In this document: positions 1 to 6,421 of the stretch, piece after piece
How the letters are laid out: the number at the start of each line of letters is the position of its first letter
Numbering within the stretch: position 1 is the first letter of the stretch
Source of the DNA: an uncultured Lachnospiraceae bacterium
Lineage (GTDB): Bacteria > Bacillota > Clostridia > Lachnospirales > Lachnospiraceae
Direction of reading: 5' to 3'
NCBI GenBank assembly: GCA_902797705.1
Contig: CADBTX010000053.1
Location: 1-6,925 of the forward strand
Length of the DNA stretch: 6,925 bases
Translations under genes and position numbers: made by a program
The notes under the pieces: model-generated
What the model was told of the DNA's origin: nothing
What the model saw: only the letters and a program-made list of their open reading frames with translations
Databases searched by the model: none

Positions 1-659
1 ACCTTCTCGGCTATCACAGGGGTGTTCAGCCACTTCGCCATCTGTACAAGGGAGTTGATTATCTTTCCTCCCCGGACTCCCACATCACCGTAAAGGAAAC
101 TCATGTCTAATTTGATAACATCCGCATTCAGATCCTTAAGTATATTTAAGGATGCATATCCCGTGCCGAAATCATCCAATACCAGAACATATCCTGCCGT
201 GCGGAGCTTCTCCAGCACCGGTGTCACCTTTTCCACTCCGTCATATGCAAAACTCTCTCTGATCTCAATGCGGAGATAATATACCGGGATATCATATTTC
301 TTTCTTATGGACTCTATACTGTCAACATAGGCTGAATTCAGCTCATATCCGGACAGATTTACGGAGACCGGAACTGCGTGTATCCCCTGATCCAGACATT
401 TCCTCTGCATTTTGCAGGCCTCTTCAAAGACAAAGAGGTCGGCCTTTGATACCAGGTCGTTATTTTCAAGCACCGGGATAAAATCGGCGGGATACTGGAG
501 TCCGTTCTGCGGATCATCCCACCTGAGCAGGGCCTCGGCTCCCACCACCCGGTAATTCGTATAATTTACCTGAGGCTGATAACAGACATAGAGACGGTTA
601 TTCTTTAATGCCGCGTCAAAATAGGAAACTATCTCCTTTTCCGATAATTTTTTGTCCAT
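1..659 (-). CDS. EAL-domain protein, predicted c-di-GMP phosphodiesterase (C-terminus beyond window)
   Basis: Reading the minus strand from the ATG at 659 gives 219 open codons running off the window edge at base 1. The EAL fold starts almost at once, with no GGDEF or sensor domain in front: YQPQ at residues 27-30, the signature EALLRW at 42-47, VSVNLSG at 98-104, the metal-site pair in EIRES at 132-136, DDFGTGYASL at 162-171, IKLD at 182-185 and IAEK at 216-219. The acidic, Asn and Lys residues that hold the metals and the water in active EAL enzymes are all present as far as the sequence goes, so hydrolysis of c-di-GMP to pGpG is likely; the last conserved Gln region is not visible. The usual AEGVE motif reads AEKV here. 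Start choice: GGAGG at 670-674 lies 10 nt before this ATG. Two upstream in-frame ATGs (677 and 689) lack a good site. The gene lies behind a terminator, so it is probably transcribed separately. No convincing promoter was recognised, only an AT-rich stretch at 690-710. Confidence 0.9.
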   Translation of the reverse strand, partial: MDKKLSEKEIVSYFDAALKNNRLYVCYQPQVNYTNYRVVGAEALLRWDDPQNGLQYPADFIPVLENNDLVSKADLFVFEEACKMQRKCLDQGIHAVPVSVNLSGYELNSAYVDSIESIRKKYDIPVYYLRIEIRESFAYDGVEKVTPVLEKLRTAGYVLVLDDFGTGYASLNILKDLNADVIKLDMSFLYGDVGVRGGKIINSLVQMAKWLNTPVIAEK

Positions 660-669
660 ATCCCCTTTT

Positions 670-674
670 CCTCC
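670..674 (-). promoter_or_regulatory. Ribosome binding site deciding the EAL gene start
   Basis: GGAGG on the minus strand sits 10 nt before the ATG at 659. The in-frame ATG at 677 overlaps this motif's upstream edge and the ATG at 689 lies before it, so neither could use it. This favours the start at 659. Confidence 0.6.
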
Positions 675-709
675 CATAGACTTTGTCATACTATTTTAAC
701 CTATATATT

Positions 710-746
710 AAAAAAAAGCACCCCTCCGCGTTAAACGAAGGGATGC
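710..746 (-). terminator. Rho-independent terminator of the liv-leuCD operon
   Basis: On the minus strand an 11-bp stem is formed by GCATCCCTTCG (746-736) and CGGAGGGGTGC (728-718), including two G-T wobbles, around the 7-nt loop TTTAACG. It is followed directly by eight T residues (717-710). This is a textbook intrinsic terminator, placed 69 bp after the leuD stop codon and 51 bp before the EAL start codon. The plus strand has no T-tract after the stem, so it works in one direction only. It separates the operon from the EAL gene. Confidence 0.9.
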
Positions 747-753
747 CCCGAAT

Positions 754-793
754 GTCCGTGGGGAAGTAGATATGGAACATATGCCCCACGGAC
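754..793 (-). other. Perfect 10-bp inverted repeat in the leuD 3' untranslated region
   Basis: GTCCGTGGGG at 754-763 is exactly complementary to CCCCACGGAC at 784-793. The 20-nt spacer contains a second nested 5-bp stem, ATATG (770-774) with CATAT (778-782), around a 3-nt loop. On the minus strand, where the operon is read, no T-tract follows, so this is not itself a good terminator for leuD. On the plus strand it is followed by TTTT (794-797), so it could weakly stop antisense transcription. A role in protecting the mRNA 3' end is possible but inferred. Confidence 0.7.
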
Positions 794-813
794 TTTTCTC
801 CAAAGGACAAAAG
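793..813 (-). other. Small imperfect hairpin just after the leuD stop codon
   Basis: On the minus strand CTTTT (813-809) pairs with AAAAG (797-793) and TCC (807-805) pairs with GGA (801-799), with one opposed G-G mismatch between the two helices and a TTT loop. It begins one base after the leuD stop codon and shares its last base with the next inverted repeat, so the 3' region is almost wholly base-paired. It is weak alone; its interest is the tandem arrangement. Confidence 0.4.
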
Positions 814-814
814 A

Positions 815-1297
815 TCAGGAATTGATGTATCCCACGAGACCGTTGGAATTGATTATCTTCTGCATGAATTCAGGGAAGGGTTCGGCATTAAAGCTCTTTC
901 CCCTGGTGATATCGGTTATCACTCCGGTGTCAAAATCCACCTCCACCTCATCACCCTCTTCAATCGCTTCCGCAGCCTCCGGACACTCCAGAATGGGAAG
1001 CCCGATATTTATTGCATTCCTGAAAAAAATCCTCGCAAAGGTATCGGCGATGACACAGCTTATGCCCGACTCCTTTATCACTATGGGAGCGTGTTCCCTG
1101 GAGGAACCGCAGCCGAAATTCTTCCTTGCCACCATGATGTCACCGGGATTTACATTCTTCACAAAATCCGCGTCTATGTCCTCCATGGCATGTCCGGAAA
1201 GCTCCTTCTTATCCTGGATGTTCAGGTATCTTGCCGGGATTATGACATCCGTATCAACATTGTCGCCGTATTTAAAAACTCTGCCTTTTGCTTTCAT
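815..1297 (-). CDS. leuD: 3-isopropylmalate dehydratase small subunit
   Basis: The 160-residue product is the swivelling domain-4 subunit of isopropylmalate isomerase. With LeuC it converts 2-isopropylmalate to 3-isopropylmalate by dehydration and rehydration in leucine synthesis, in the cytoplasm. Family landmarks: [20 protein letters not shown] at 7-26, the substrate-binding [12 protein letters not shown] at 60-71, and [17 protein letters not shown] at 92-108. The length fits the short clostridial/archaeal-type small subunits of about 160-165 residues. Start choice: the frame stays open to an ATG at 1327, and a second lies at 1321, but the family normally begins at MKAKG, which is the ATG at 1297. 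The only decent ribosome binding site, AGAGGA at 1313-1318, is 15 nt from 1297 and lies inside the longer versions. The start is therefore somewhat uncertain. It follows leuC by 44 bp and is the last gene of the operon. Related small subunits serve homoaconitase or citraconate hydration, but the pairing with LeuC and family resemblance favour LeuD. Confidence 0.93.
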   Translation of the reverse strand: MKAKGRVFKYGDNVDTDVIIPARYLNIQDKKELSGHAMEDIDADFVKNVNPGDIMVARKNFGCGSSREHAPIVIKESGISCVIADTFARIFFRNAINIGLPILECPEAAEAIEEGDEVEVDFDTGVITDITRGKSFNAEPFPEFMQKIINSNGLVGYINS

Positions 1298-1341
1298 ATG
1301 AATCTGTACCGTTCCTCTCATAAGCATTTCTACGAAGTGAT

Positions 1342-2595
1342 TCAGGGAGCTGTGATATAGCCCTTAACAGCACTTGCCGCCGCCACCGCCGGACTTGCCA
1401 GATATACCTCGGACTCCGTATGTCCCATACGTCCCACAAAATTCCTGTTTGTGGTACTTATGCAGCGCTCTCCCTTTGCAAGTATCCCCATGTAGCCTCC
1501 GAGACAGGGGCCGCAGGTGGGAGTGGAAACAATGGCTCCGGCTTCGATGAATTCCTTTATAAGGCCTTCTTCCAGAGCCTTCAGATAGATCTTCTGGGTG
1601 GCGGGGATAACTATGCAGCGCACATTGTCCGCTATCTTCTTTCCCCTTATCACCTCTGCCGCCGCCCTCAGGTCGCTTATACGTCCGTTGGTGCAGGAGC
1701 CTATCACGGCCTGCTGTATCTCTATCTTTTCCCCGATCTCATCAATGGTCTTTGTGTTTTCCGGAAGATGGGGGAATGCCACAGTGGGCTTTAATTCCGA
1801 AAGGTCAATAGTGTATTCCTCGTCGTATTCCGCATCGCTGTCGGCCTCATATATCTTATAGGGTCTCGAGCTGTGGGATTCCATATATTCCTTTGCTGCC
1901 TCATCCACAGGGAAGATGCCGTTCTTTCCTCCGGCCTCTATAGCCATGTTCGCAATGGTAAAGCGGTCGTCCATGGACAGGTTCTTTATCCCGTCCCCTG
2001 TAAATTCCATGGAACGGTAAAGGGCGCCGTCAACTCCTATCTTCCCGATTATATGAAGGATGACATCCTTTCCGGACACCCACTTTGAAGGACGCCCCGT
2101 GATATTGAATCTGATGGCGGAGGGAACCTTGAACCAGGTCTTGCCTGTGGCCATACCGCAGGCCATGTCCGTGGACCCGACTCCGGTGGAAAAGGCACCG
2201 AGAGCGCCGTAGGTACAGGTGTGGGAATCCGCTCCTATTATGCAGTCTCCCGCCACCGTAAGTCCGCTCTCCGGAAGAAGCGCATGCTCTATTCCCATCT
2301 TACCCACATCAAAATAATTAGTGATATCGTGCTTCATGGCAAAATCGCGGCAGCACTTGCAGTTTTCCGCGGACTTGATATCCTTATTCGGGATAAAGTG
2401 GTCCATTACAAGGGCGATCTTATCCTTGTCAAATACCGTCTTTTTATCAATACCCTCCATAACATTTATGGCTACGGGGGTAGTGATATCATTTCCGAGG
2501 ACCAGATCCAGCTCCGCTTCAATAAGCTGTCCGGCCTTTACCTTGTCAAGTCCCGCATGTGCAGCGAGGATCTTTTGTGTCATGGTCATTCCCAT
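1342..2595 (-). CDS. leuC: 3-isopropylmalate dehydratase large subunit
   Basis: The 417-residue product is the aconitase-superfamily large subunit of isopropylmalate isomerase and carries the catalytic [4Fe-4S] cluster. The three expected cluster cysteines are visible: C301 in GSCTNGR and C361/C364 in TCGPCLGG. Other landmarks are the [13 protein letters not shown] start, MDHFIPNK at 64-71, the [20 protein letters not shown] stretch at 121-140, and [11 protein letters not shown] at 381-391. Length and sequence match the short LeuC/HacA type of about 420 residues found in archaea and clostridia, not the roughly 470-residue enterobacterial LeuC. The ATG start is supported by AAAGGA at 2604-2609, 8 nt upstream, and by the typical N-terminus. 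It lies 66 bp after livF with no intrinsic terminator between, and leuD follows at once. Homoaconitase or a citramalate-pathway isomerase are close relatives and cannot be fully excluded from sequence alone. The enzyme would be oxygen-sensitive. Confidence 0.95.
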   Translation of the reverse strand: MGMTMTQKILAAHAGLDKVKAGQLIEAELDLVLGNDITTPVAINVMEGIDKKTVFDKDKIALVMDHFIPNKDIKSAENCKCCRDFAMKHDITNYFDVGKMGIEHALLPESGLTVAGDCIIGADSHTCTYGALGAFSTGVGSTDMACGMATGKTWFKVPSAIRFNITGRPSKWVSGKDVILHIIGKIGVDGALYRSMEFTGDGIKNLSMDDRFTIANMAIEAGGKNGIFPVDEAAKEYMESHSSRPYKIYEADSDAEYDEEYTIDLSELKPTVAFPHLPENTKTIDEIGEKIEIQQAVIGSCTNGRISDLRAAAEVIRGKKIADNVRCIVIPATQKIYLKALEEGLIKEFIEAGAIVSTPTCGPCLGGYMGILAKGERCISTTNRNFVGRMGHTESEVYLASPAVAAASAVKGYITAP

Positions 2596-2611
2596 ATGCT
2601 GATTCCTTTAC

Positions 2612-2653
2612 GCAGGCTCTGTGCCGACCGGTGATACGCCTGCAGTTCACCGG
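2612..2653 (-). promoter_or_regulatory. Possible H-type pseudoknot upstream of the leuC ribosome binding site
   Basis: On the minus strand CCGGTGA (2653-2647) pairs perfectly with TCACCGG (2634-2628) to make a 7-bp stem. Its 12-nt loop contains GCAGGC (2643-2638), which is exactly complementary to GCCTGC downstream (2617-2612). The connecting stretches (3, 3 and 10 nt) would allow both stems at once as an H-type pseudoknot; the loop pairing could also form instead of the first stem. The second stem ends two bases before AAAGGA of leuC. No T-tract follows, so it is not a terminator. The complementarity is seen directly; a regulatory role is inference and chance pairing is possible. Confidence 0.3.
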
Positions 2654-2661
2654 CCGATATC

Positions 2662-3378
2662 TCATTCCTTTGTTCCAAGATAGGCTTTCTTTACATTTTC
2701 GTTTTCGAGAAGCTCCTTTCCCGTTCCGGAAAGGGCTATCTTTCCGTTTTCGATGACATAGGCCCTGTCCGCCACATGCAGCGCCATATTGGCATTCTGC
2801 TCTATAAGGAGCACCGTGGCTCCGGCCTCATGTATCTCATTTATGATCTCAAATATGCCCTGTACCACTATTGGCGCAAGACCCAGAGAAGGCTCATCCA
2901 TCATAAGGAGCTTCGGCTTTCCCATAAGGGCCCTTCCAACTGCCAGCATCTGCTGCTCTCCTCCGGACAATGTACCTCCCGCCTGCCAGGACCTCTCCTT
3001 TAAGCGGGGGAAGTAATCAAATACCATTTCCAGATCTTCCGTCAGGTCGTCATTTCTCAGATAAGCTCCCACCTTCAGATTTTCAAGTACCGTCAGGTTC
3101 GGGAAGATCCGCCGGCCCTCCGGCACCATCATAAGCCCCTTTGAAACGATATCCGCAGAATCCTTTCCCGTTATATCCTCACCCCTGAAGATCACCTTTC
3201 CGCCCTTAGGCTTTACAAGTCCCGATATGCTGCGGAGGGTGGAGCTCTTTCCGGCACCGTTTGCACCGATAAGGGTCACTATCTCGCCTTCATTTACTTC
3301 AAAGCTTATTCCCCGGACAGCTTCTATCCCGCCGTAGCTTACTTCCAGGTCTTCAATTTTCAAAACACATTCTGACAT
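2662..3378 (-). CDS. livF: Branched-chain amino acid ABC transporter ATP-binding protein LivF
   Basis: This 238-residue cytoplasmic ATPase pairs with LivG to power the LivHM permease. Motifs in order: Walker A GANGAGKSS at 38-46, VPEGRRIFPNLTV at 85-97 in the Q-loop region (Glu in place of Gln, as is usual for LivF), the ABC signature LSGGEQQ at 137-143, Walker B LLMMDEP at 157-163, the D-loop SLGLAP, and LIEQNANMAL at 191-200. In that last motif the switch His is replaced by Gln, again typical of LivF and not a sign of decay. These two features separate it from LivG. The ATG start has AGGAAG 8 nt upstream, inside the end of livG; the gap to livG is only 3 bp, so translation is probably coupled. 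Substrate cannot be read from the ATPase. Urea and amide importers of the same family have similar ATPases, but the adjacent leuCD favours branched-chain amino acids. Confidence 0.94.
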   Translation of the reverse strand: MSECVLKIEDLEVSYGGIEAVRGISFEVNEGEIVTLIGANGAGKSSTLRSISGLVKPKGGKVIFRGEDITGKDSADIVSKGLMMVPEGRRIFPNLTVLENLKVGAYLRNDDLTEDLEMVFDYFPRLKERSWQAGGTLSGGEQQMLAVGRALMGKPKLLMMDEPSLGLAPIVVQGIFEIINEIHEAGATVLLIEQNANMALHVADRAYVIENGKIALSGTGKELLENENVKKAYLGTKE

Positions 3379-3381
3379 GAT

Positions 3382-4245
3382 CTATTCTTCCTCACTGACA
3401 CCCAGATAGGCCTCAATGACCCTCTGATCCGACTGTATCTCATCCGGAACACCTCTTGCTATCTCACTTCCGAAATCGATGACATAGATATAATCCGAGA
3501 TGTTCATGACCAGATCCATATGGTGCTCGATAAGGAATACGGTCAGACTGTACTTCTCCCTGATCTCCTGAACAAAGTCCGCAAGTTCAATGGTTTCCTG
3601 GGGATTCATACCCGCAGCGGGCTCATCCAGTAATAGCAGGGTCGGATCCGTAGCGAGAGCCCTTGCGATCTCCAGTCTCCTCTGAAGCCCGTAGGGAAGG
3701 CTCACCGCCAGTTCGTCCTTATATGCGTCAAGGCCCTGCTCCTTAAGGAGCTCCATGGTCTCCTCCCTCATACGCTTTTCCTCCGGCATATTCCCCCGGA
3801 AGGTGGCAGAAAAAACATTCTGCTTCGCTCTCATATGCTTCGCGGTAAGAACATTCTCGAATACCGTCATGCTCTTCCAAAGCCTTATATTCTGGAACGT
3901 CCTCGCTATACCGAGCTTTGTTATCTCATCCGGAGTAGGGGAAAGTATACTCTGATCCTTGTACTTTTCTCCGTTGCTCCCCTTGTAATTCCTGGCATCC
4001 TTTCCTCTGGGGAAGGAACGCACCATGGGTTTCCCCATGAATTCGATGAGACCGTTGGTGGGCTGGTATACCCCGGTGATACAGTTAAAGGCAGTGGTCT
4101 TTCCCGCACCGTTTGGGCCGATAAGAGCAATGATCCTGTTCTCCGGCACATCGATGGAGAGATCGTTCACACTTACCACTCCTCCGAACTGCATGGTAAC
4201 GTTTTCGATATGTAAAGCGATCTTTTCAGCTGCTTTATCGCTCAT
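3382..4245 (-). CDS. livG: Branched-chain amino acid ABC transporter ATP-binding protein LivG
   Basis: This 287-residue ATPase is the partner of LivF. Motifs: Walker A GPNGAGKTT at 43-51, Q-loop RTFQNIRLW at 115-123, the degenerate LivG-type signature LPYGLQRRLEIARAL at 183-197, Walker B LLLLDEPAAGMNP at 203-215, and the switch His at 241 in LIEHHMD. The ending RVIEAYLG is also characteristic. It is longer than E. coli LivG (255 residues), mainly because of about 26 extra, mostly charged residues at roughly 75-105, between the N-terminal beta region and the Q-loop. The ATG at 4245 is the only reasonable start, since a stop codon lies in frame just upstream. Its ribosome binding site is ambiguous: AAAGGAG (4261-4267) lies 15 nt away and CAGGAA abuts the start codon. 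It follows livM after 48 bp, the longest gap inside the transporter, with no terminator. Confidence 0.94.
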   Translation of the reverse strand: MSDKAAEKIALHIENVTMQFGGVVSVNDLSIDVPENRIIALIGPNGAGKTTAFNCITGVYQPTNGLIEFMGKPMVRSFPRGKDARNYKGSNGEKYKDQSILSPTPDEITKLGIARTFQNIRLWKSMTVFENVLTAKHMRAKQNVFSATFRGNMPEEKRMREETMELLKEQGLDAYKDELAVSLPYGLQRRLEIARALATDPTLLLLDEPAAGMNPQETIELADFVQEIREKYSLTVFLIEHHMDLVMNISDYIYVIDFGSEIARGVPDEIQSDQRVIEAYLGVSEEE

Positions 4246-4293
4246 TTCCTGTCTATGCTGCTCCTTTCATTTTGTCATCAGCTGACCGTGATC

Positions 4294-5499
4294 TCAGTCC
4301 TTCTTCCCGTCAGCTTTCGGGTTCTTTTTCTTCCTGTTAAAGAGAGCCTCAAAATCTATCTCTCTGTTACCCATGATGCCCTGAGAGAAGAAAAGCACGA
4401 TTATCATGATAACGACAGAGAATACCACCATTCTGAAGCCGTTCCTGAGAAGAGGCACCTTGAAGGAGCCGATATACTGCTCGCTGTCAAGGAATCTCAG
4501 CCACCATTCGGAACAGACCACATAGAGGAAGGTGGCTATAACGGAACCGGATACTGAACCTATACCTCCGATAACGACTATAAGAAGTATCTCGTAGGTC
4601 ATTGTGGAGGTGAAGGCCTTGGCCTGTGCATTTGCCACATACATGGCAAACAATGCTCCACCCACTCCCGCGAAGAAGCTGGAAATGGTAAAGGAAAGCA
4701 TCTTATGGGAAAAAAGCCTGATTCCCATGGCCTCAGCCGCGATCTCATCATCTCTTATGGCCACAAAGGCCCGTCCGTAGGAGGATCTGATGAGAAGGAC
4801 TATAAGCGTGATGCAGGCCGTCGTTATAAGGAAAGGAACAAAGACAGAAAGTCTTAAGACCACTTCCCCGTTCGGTCCGGTGATATTAAAGCTGGTAAAG
4901 GTGGGAAAGCCCTTGATCATATTGGCCCCGTTGGTAATGGGTCCAAGGGTCTGCCACTGGAAAATAGCCCTCAGTATCTCTGCAAAACCAAGGGTCGCAA
5001 TGGCAAGGTAGTCGCTCTTCAGCCTTAGTACCGGGAAGCCGATCAGAAAGGCAAAGAACGCAGCCACCGCTCCGGCGAGGATAATGGCGATGAGGCAGGC
5101 CAGTATAAGGGATATGGCATAGCCTGCTCCGCTTGCCCCGAATATTCCCTGAAACGCATCCAGCAGTGAAAACTGGAAAGCGCAGCCTCCGAAAAGGTAG
5201 TAAACCTGCTCCTTCATGGCTGAGGGTACCGTAAGTATGGCGTAGGTATAGGCTCCGAGAAGCATGAATCCGGCCTGTCCCAGGGAAAAGAGTCCCGTGA
5301 ACCCGTTTAAGAGATTCATGGAAACCGCCACAAGTGAATAGACCGCAGCCTTTTTAAGAACCGTGAACAGGGGGCTCATGGGGTCAAATATCATTGGAAG
5401 CCCGGGAAAGATCCCCCTAATATTTTCAAGTAGGATTATAAAAGCAAATAATGCCAGAATGCCGATGATCTTCGGCATGACACTCTTTTTTTCAGACAT
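4294..5499 (-). CDS. livM: Branched-chain amino acid ABC transporter permease LivM
   Basis: This 401-residue membrane protein pairs with LivH to form the transport channel. It opens with a hydrophobic helix (about 11-24). The family block GFTGLFSLGQAGFMLLGAY is at 66-84, followed by more membrane segments, LRLKSDYLAIATLGFAEIL near 158-176, and NGANMIKGFP at 190-199. The cytoplasmic coupling loop AIRDDEIAAEAMGI (about 247-260) contacts the ATPase. GGIGSVSGSVIAT is at 311-323 and the tail is Lys-rich. A stretch near 90-126 between membrane segments is longer than in compact homologues. Start choice: the frame can be extended to an ATG at 5517 that overlaps the livH stop as TGATG, or to a TTG at 5520, but only the ATG at 5499 has a strong ribosome binding site, AGGAG 6 nt upstream. 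If 5517 is used instead, the protein gains six residues by translational coupling. Confidence 0.92.
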   Translation of the reverse strand: MSEKKSVMPKIIGILALFAFIILLENIRGIFPGLPMIFDPMSPLFTVLKKAAVYSLVAVSMNLLNGFTGLFSLGQAGFMLLGAYTYAILTVPSAMKEQVYYLFGGCAFQFSLLDAFQGIFGASGAGYAISLILACLIAIILAGAVAAFFAFLIGFPVLRLKSDYLAIATLGFAEILRAIFQWQTLGPITNGANMIKGFPTFTSFNITGPNGEVVLRLSVFVPFLITTACITLIVLLIRSSYGRAFVAIRDDEIAAEAMGIRLFSHKMLSFTISSFFAGVGGALFAMYVANAQAKAFTSTMTYEILLIVVIGGIGSVSGSVIATFLYVVCSEWWLRFLDSEQYIGSFKVPLLRNGFRMVVFSVVIMIIVLFFSQGIMGNREIDFEALFNRKKKNPKADGKKD

Positions 5500-5505
5500 C
5501 TTGGT

Positions 5506-5510
5506 CTCCT
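5506..5510 (-). promoter_or_regulatory. Ribosome binding site deciding the livM start
   Basis: AGGAG on the minus strand ends 6 nt before the ATG at 5499, an ideal spacing. It lies inside the reading frame of the longer candidate beginning at the ATG at 5517. That upstream ATG overlaps the livH stop codon by one base but has no clear ribosome binding site of its own. Confidence 0.7.
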
Positions 5511-5516
5511 GATCCA

Positions 5517-6404
5517 TCAAACTTTATCGGTAGCCGCCTCACCGAAAAGCCCCTGCGGCTTGAATACCAGAATAAGTATAAGCAGGGCAAAGGTAAAGGC
5601 GTCGGAAAAGACGGAAACATCCCAGGATGAGGGCAGACCCTTTATTATGGTCTCGCAGATCCCGATGATGAAAGCTCCTATTACAGCTCCGGGAATGGAG
5701 CCTATCCCTCCGAAAACAGCGGCTACAAAGGCCTTTAATCCCGGCATGGCGCCTGCCATTGGGGTTATGGCCGGATAATTCGTAAAAAACAGCACCGAAC
5801 CTATGGCCGCAAGAGCGGACCCTATGATAAAGGTTACTGAAATAACCTGATTTTCCCTGATACCCATCAGGCGGCTGGTCTCAAAATCCTTTGAAACAGC
5901 CCTCATAGCCATTCCCACCTTGGTGCGGTTGATAAGGAGCGAAAGCAGCACCACAAGGGTCAGCACCAGTACTGGAGTGATTATCACCACCCACTTGGTC
6001 TGAGTGCCTGCCACATTCACCGTTCCCGAAAGAAAGGGAATGGTGGGATAGGTCATTGGCTGTCCTCCGGTAACGTAGGTGGCGGTATTCTGCAAGAGAT
6101 AACTTACACCTATGGCGGAGATCATGACGGACATACGGGGAGCGTCACGAAGGGGTTTATATGCCACCCTTTCAATGGTAAAGCCCAGCACAACCGTAAG
6201 GATTATAACCAGAGGGATTGAAAGTGTGATGGGAAGCACCGCCGTAAAATATATCCCCATAAGACCTGCAACCATGAAAACATCTCCATGGGCAAAGTTG
6301 ATGAGACGCAATATACCGTAGACCAGAGTGTATCCTATTGCGATAAGGGCGTACTGCCCTCCGACTGAAATGCCGGAAAGCAGTACGGAAATAACATATT
6401 CCAT
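5517..6404 (-). CDS. livH: Branched-chain amino acid ABC transporter permease LivH
   Basis: This 295-residue inner-membrane permease is strongly hydrophobic throughout. Family landmarks: GGQYALIAIGYTLVYGIL at 15-32, the hallmark INFAHGD at 35-41, ERVAYKPLRDAPRMSVMIS at 78-96, the ATPase-coupling loop GMAMRAVSKDFETSRLMGI at 164-182, the block GLKAFVAAVFGGIGSIPGA at 222-240, and the ending FKPQGLFG at 281-288. Length is close to the usual 290-310. The ATG start is supported by AAGG at 6414-6417, 9 nt upstream, and by the family-typical short N-terminus. It begins 17 bp after the livJ stop codon and its stop overlaps a possible livM start, so it sits in a tight transport operon. LivH-type permeases of urea or amide importers look similar; the branched-chain substrate is inferred from the complete gene set and neighbouring leuCD. 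Confidence 0.95.
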   Translation of the reverse strand: MEYVISVLLSGISVGGQYALIAIGYTLVYGILRLINFAHGDVFMVAGLMGIYFTAVLPITLSIPLVIILTVVLGFTIERVAYKPLRDAPRMSVMISAIGVSYLLQNTATYVTGGQPMTYPTIPFLSGTVNVAGTQTKWVVIITPVLVLTLVVLLSLLINRTKVGMAMRAVSKDFETSRLMGIRENQVISVTFIIGSALAAIGSVLFFTNYPAITPMAGAMPGLKAFVAAVFGGIGSIPGAVIGAFIIGICETIIKGLPSSWDVSVFSDAFTFALLILILVFKPQGLFGEAATDKV

Positions 6405-6421
6405 AATGAATTACCTTATTG

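Noticed and set aside
690..710. AT-rich stretch with TAAAAT-like sequence upstream of the EAL gene as a promoter
   Set aside because: A -10-like hexamer can be found, but the position for the -35 falls in the terminator stem and T-tract and does not match a consensus. The gene probably has a promoter nearby but I cannot place it.
822..1301. 159-codon plus-strand open frame opposite leuD
   Set aside because: It is exactly antisense to a well-conserved leuD, shows no recognisable family and has a low-complexity Ser/Pro/Met-rich sequence typical of a shadow frame.
2221..2634. 137-codon plus-strand open frame opposite the start of leuC
   Set aside because: It lies antisense to conserved leuC sequence, has no recognisable domain, and the opposite frame is clearly the coding one.
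2628..2653. The 7-bp hairpin after livF as an intrinsic terminator
   Set aside because: No T-tract follows it on the minus strand; the sequence after it is mixed and leads into the leuC ribosome binding site.
2662..3378. Loss of the switch His in LivF as a sign of an inactive ATPase
   Set aside because: Gln at this position (EQNA) and Glu in the Q-loop (PEGRRIF) are normal for LivF proteins, and all other motifs are intact.
3835..4215. 126-codon plus-strand open frame opposite livG
   Set aside because: It is a shadow of livG, with no ribosome binding site or family resemblance seen.
4253..4270. Five-codon minus-strand mini-frame (ATG to TAG) just before livG that contains AAAGGAG
   Set aside because: It is too short to distinguish from chance, has no run of regulatory codons such as leucine, and its ATG has no clear ribosome binding site.
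4255..4557. 100-codon plus-strand open frame spanning the livM-livG gap
   Set aside because: It mostly runs antisense to the livM C-terminus. The charged His/Glu-rich sequence is what the reverse of a Lys-rich and hydrophobic tail gives; no independent support.
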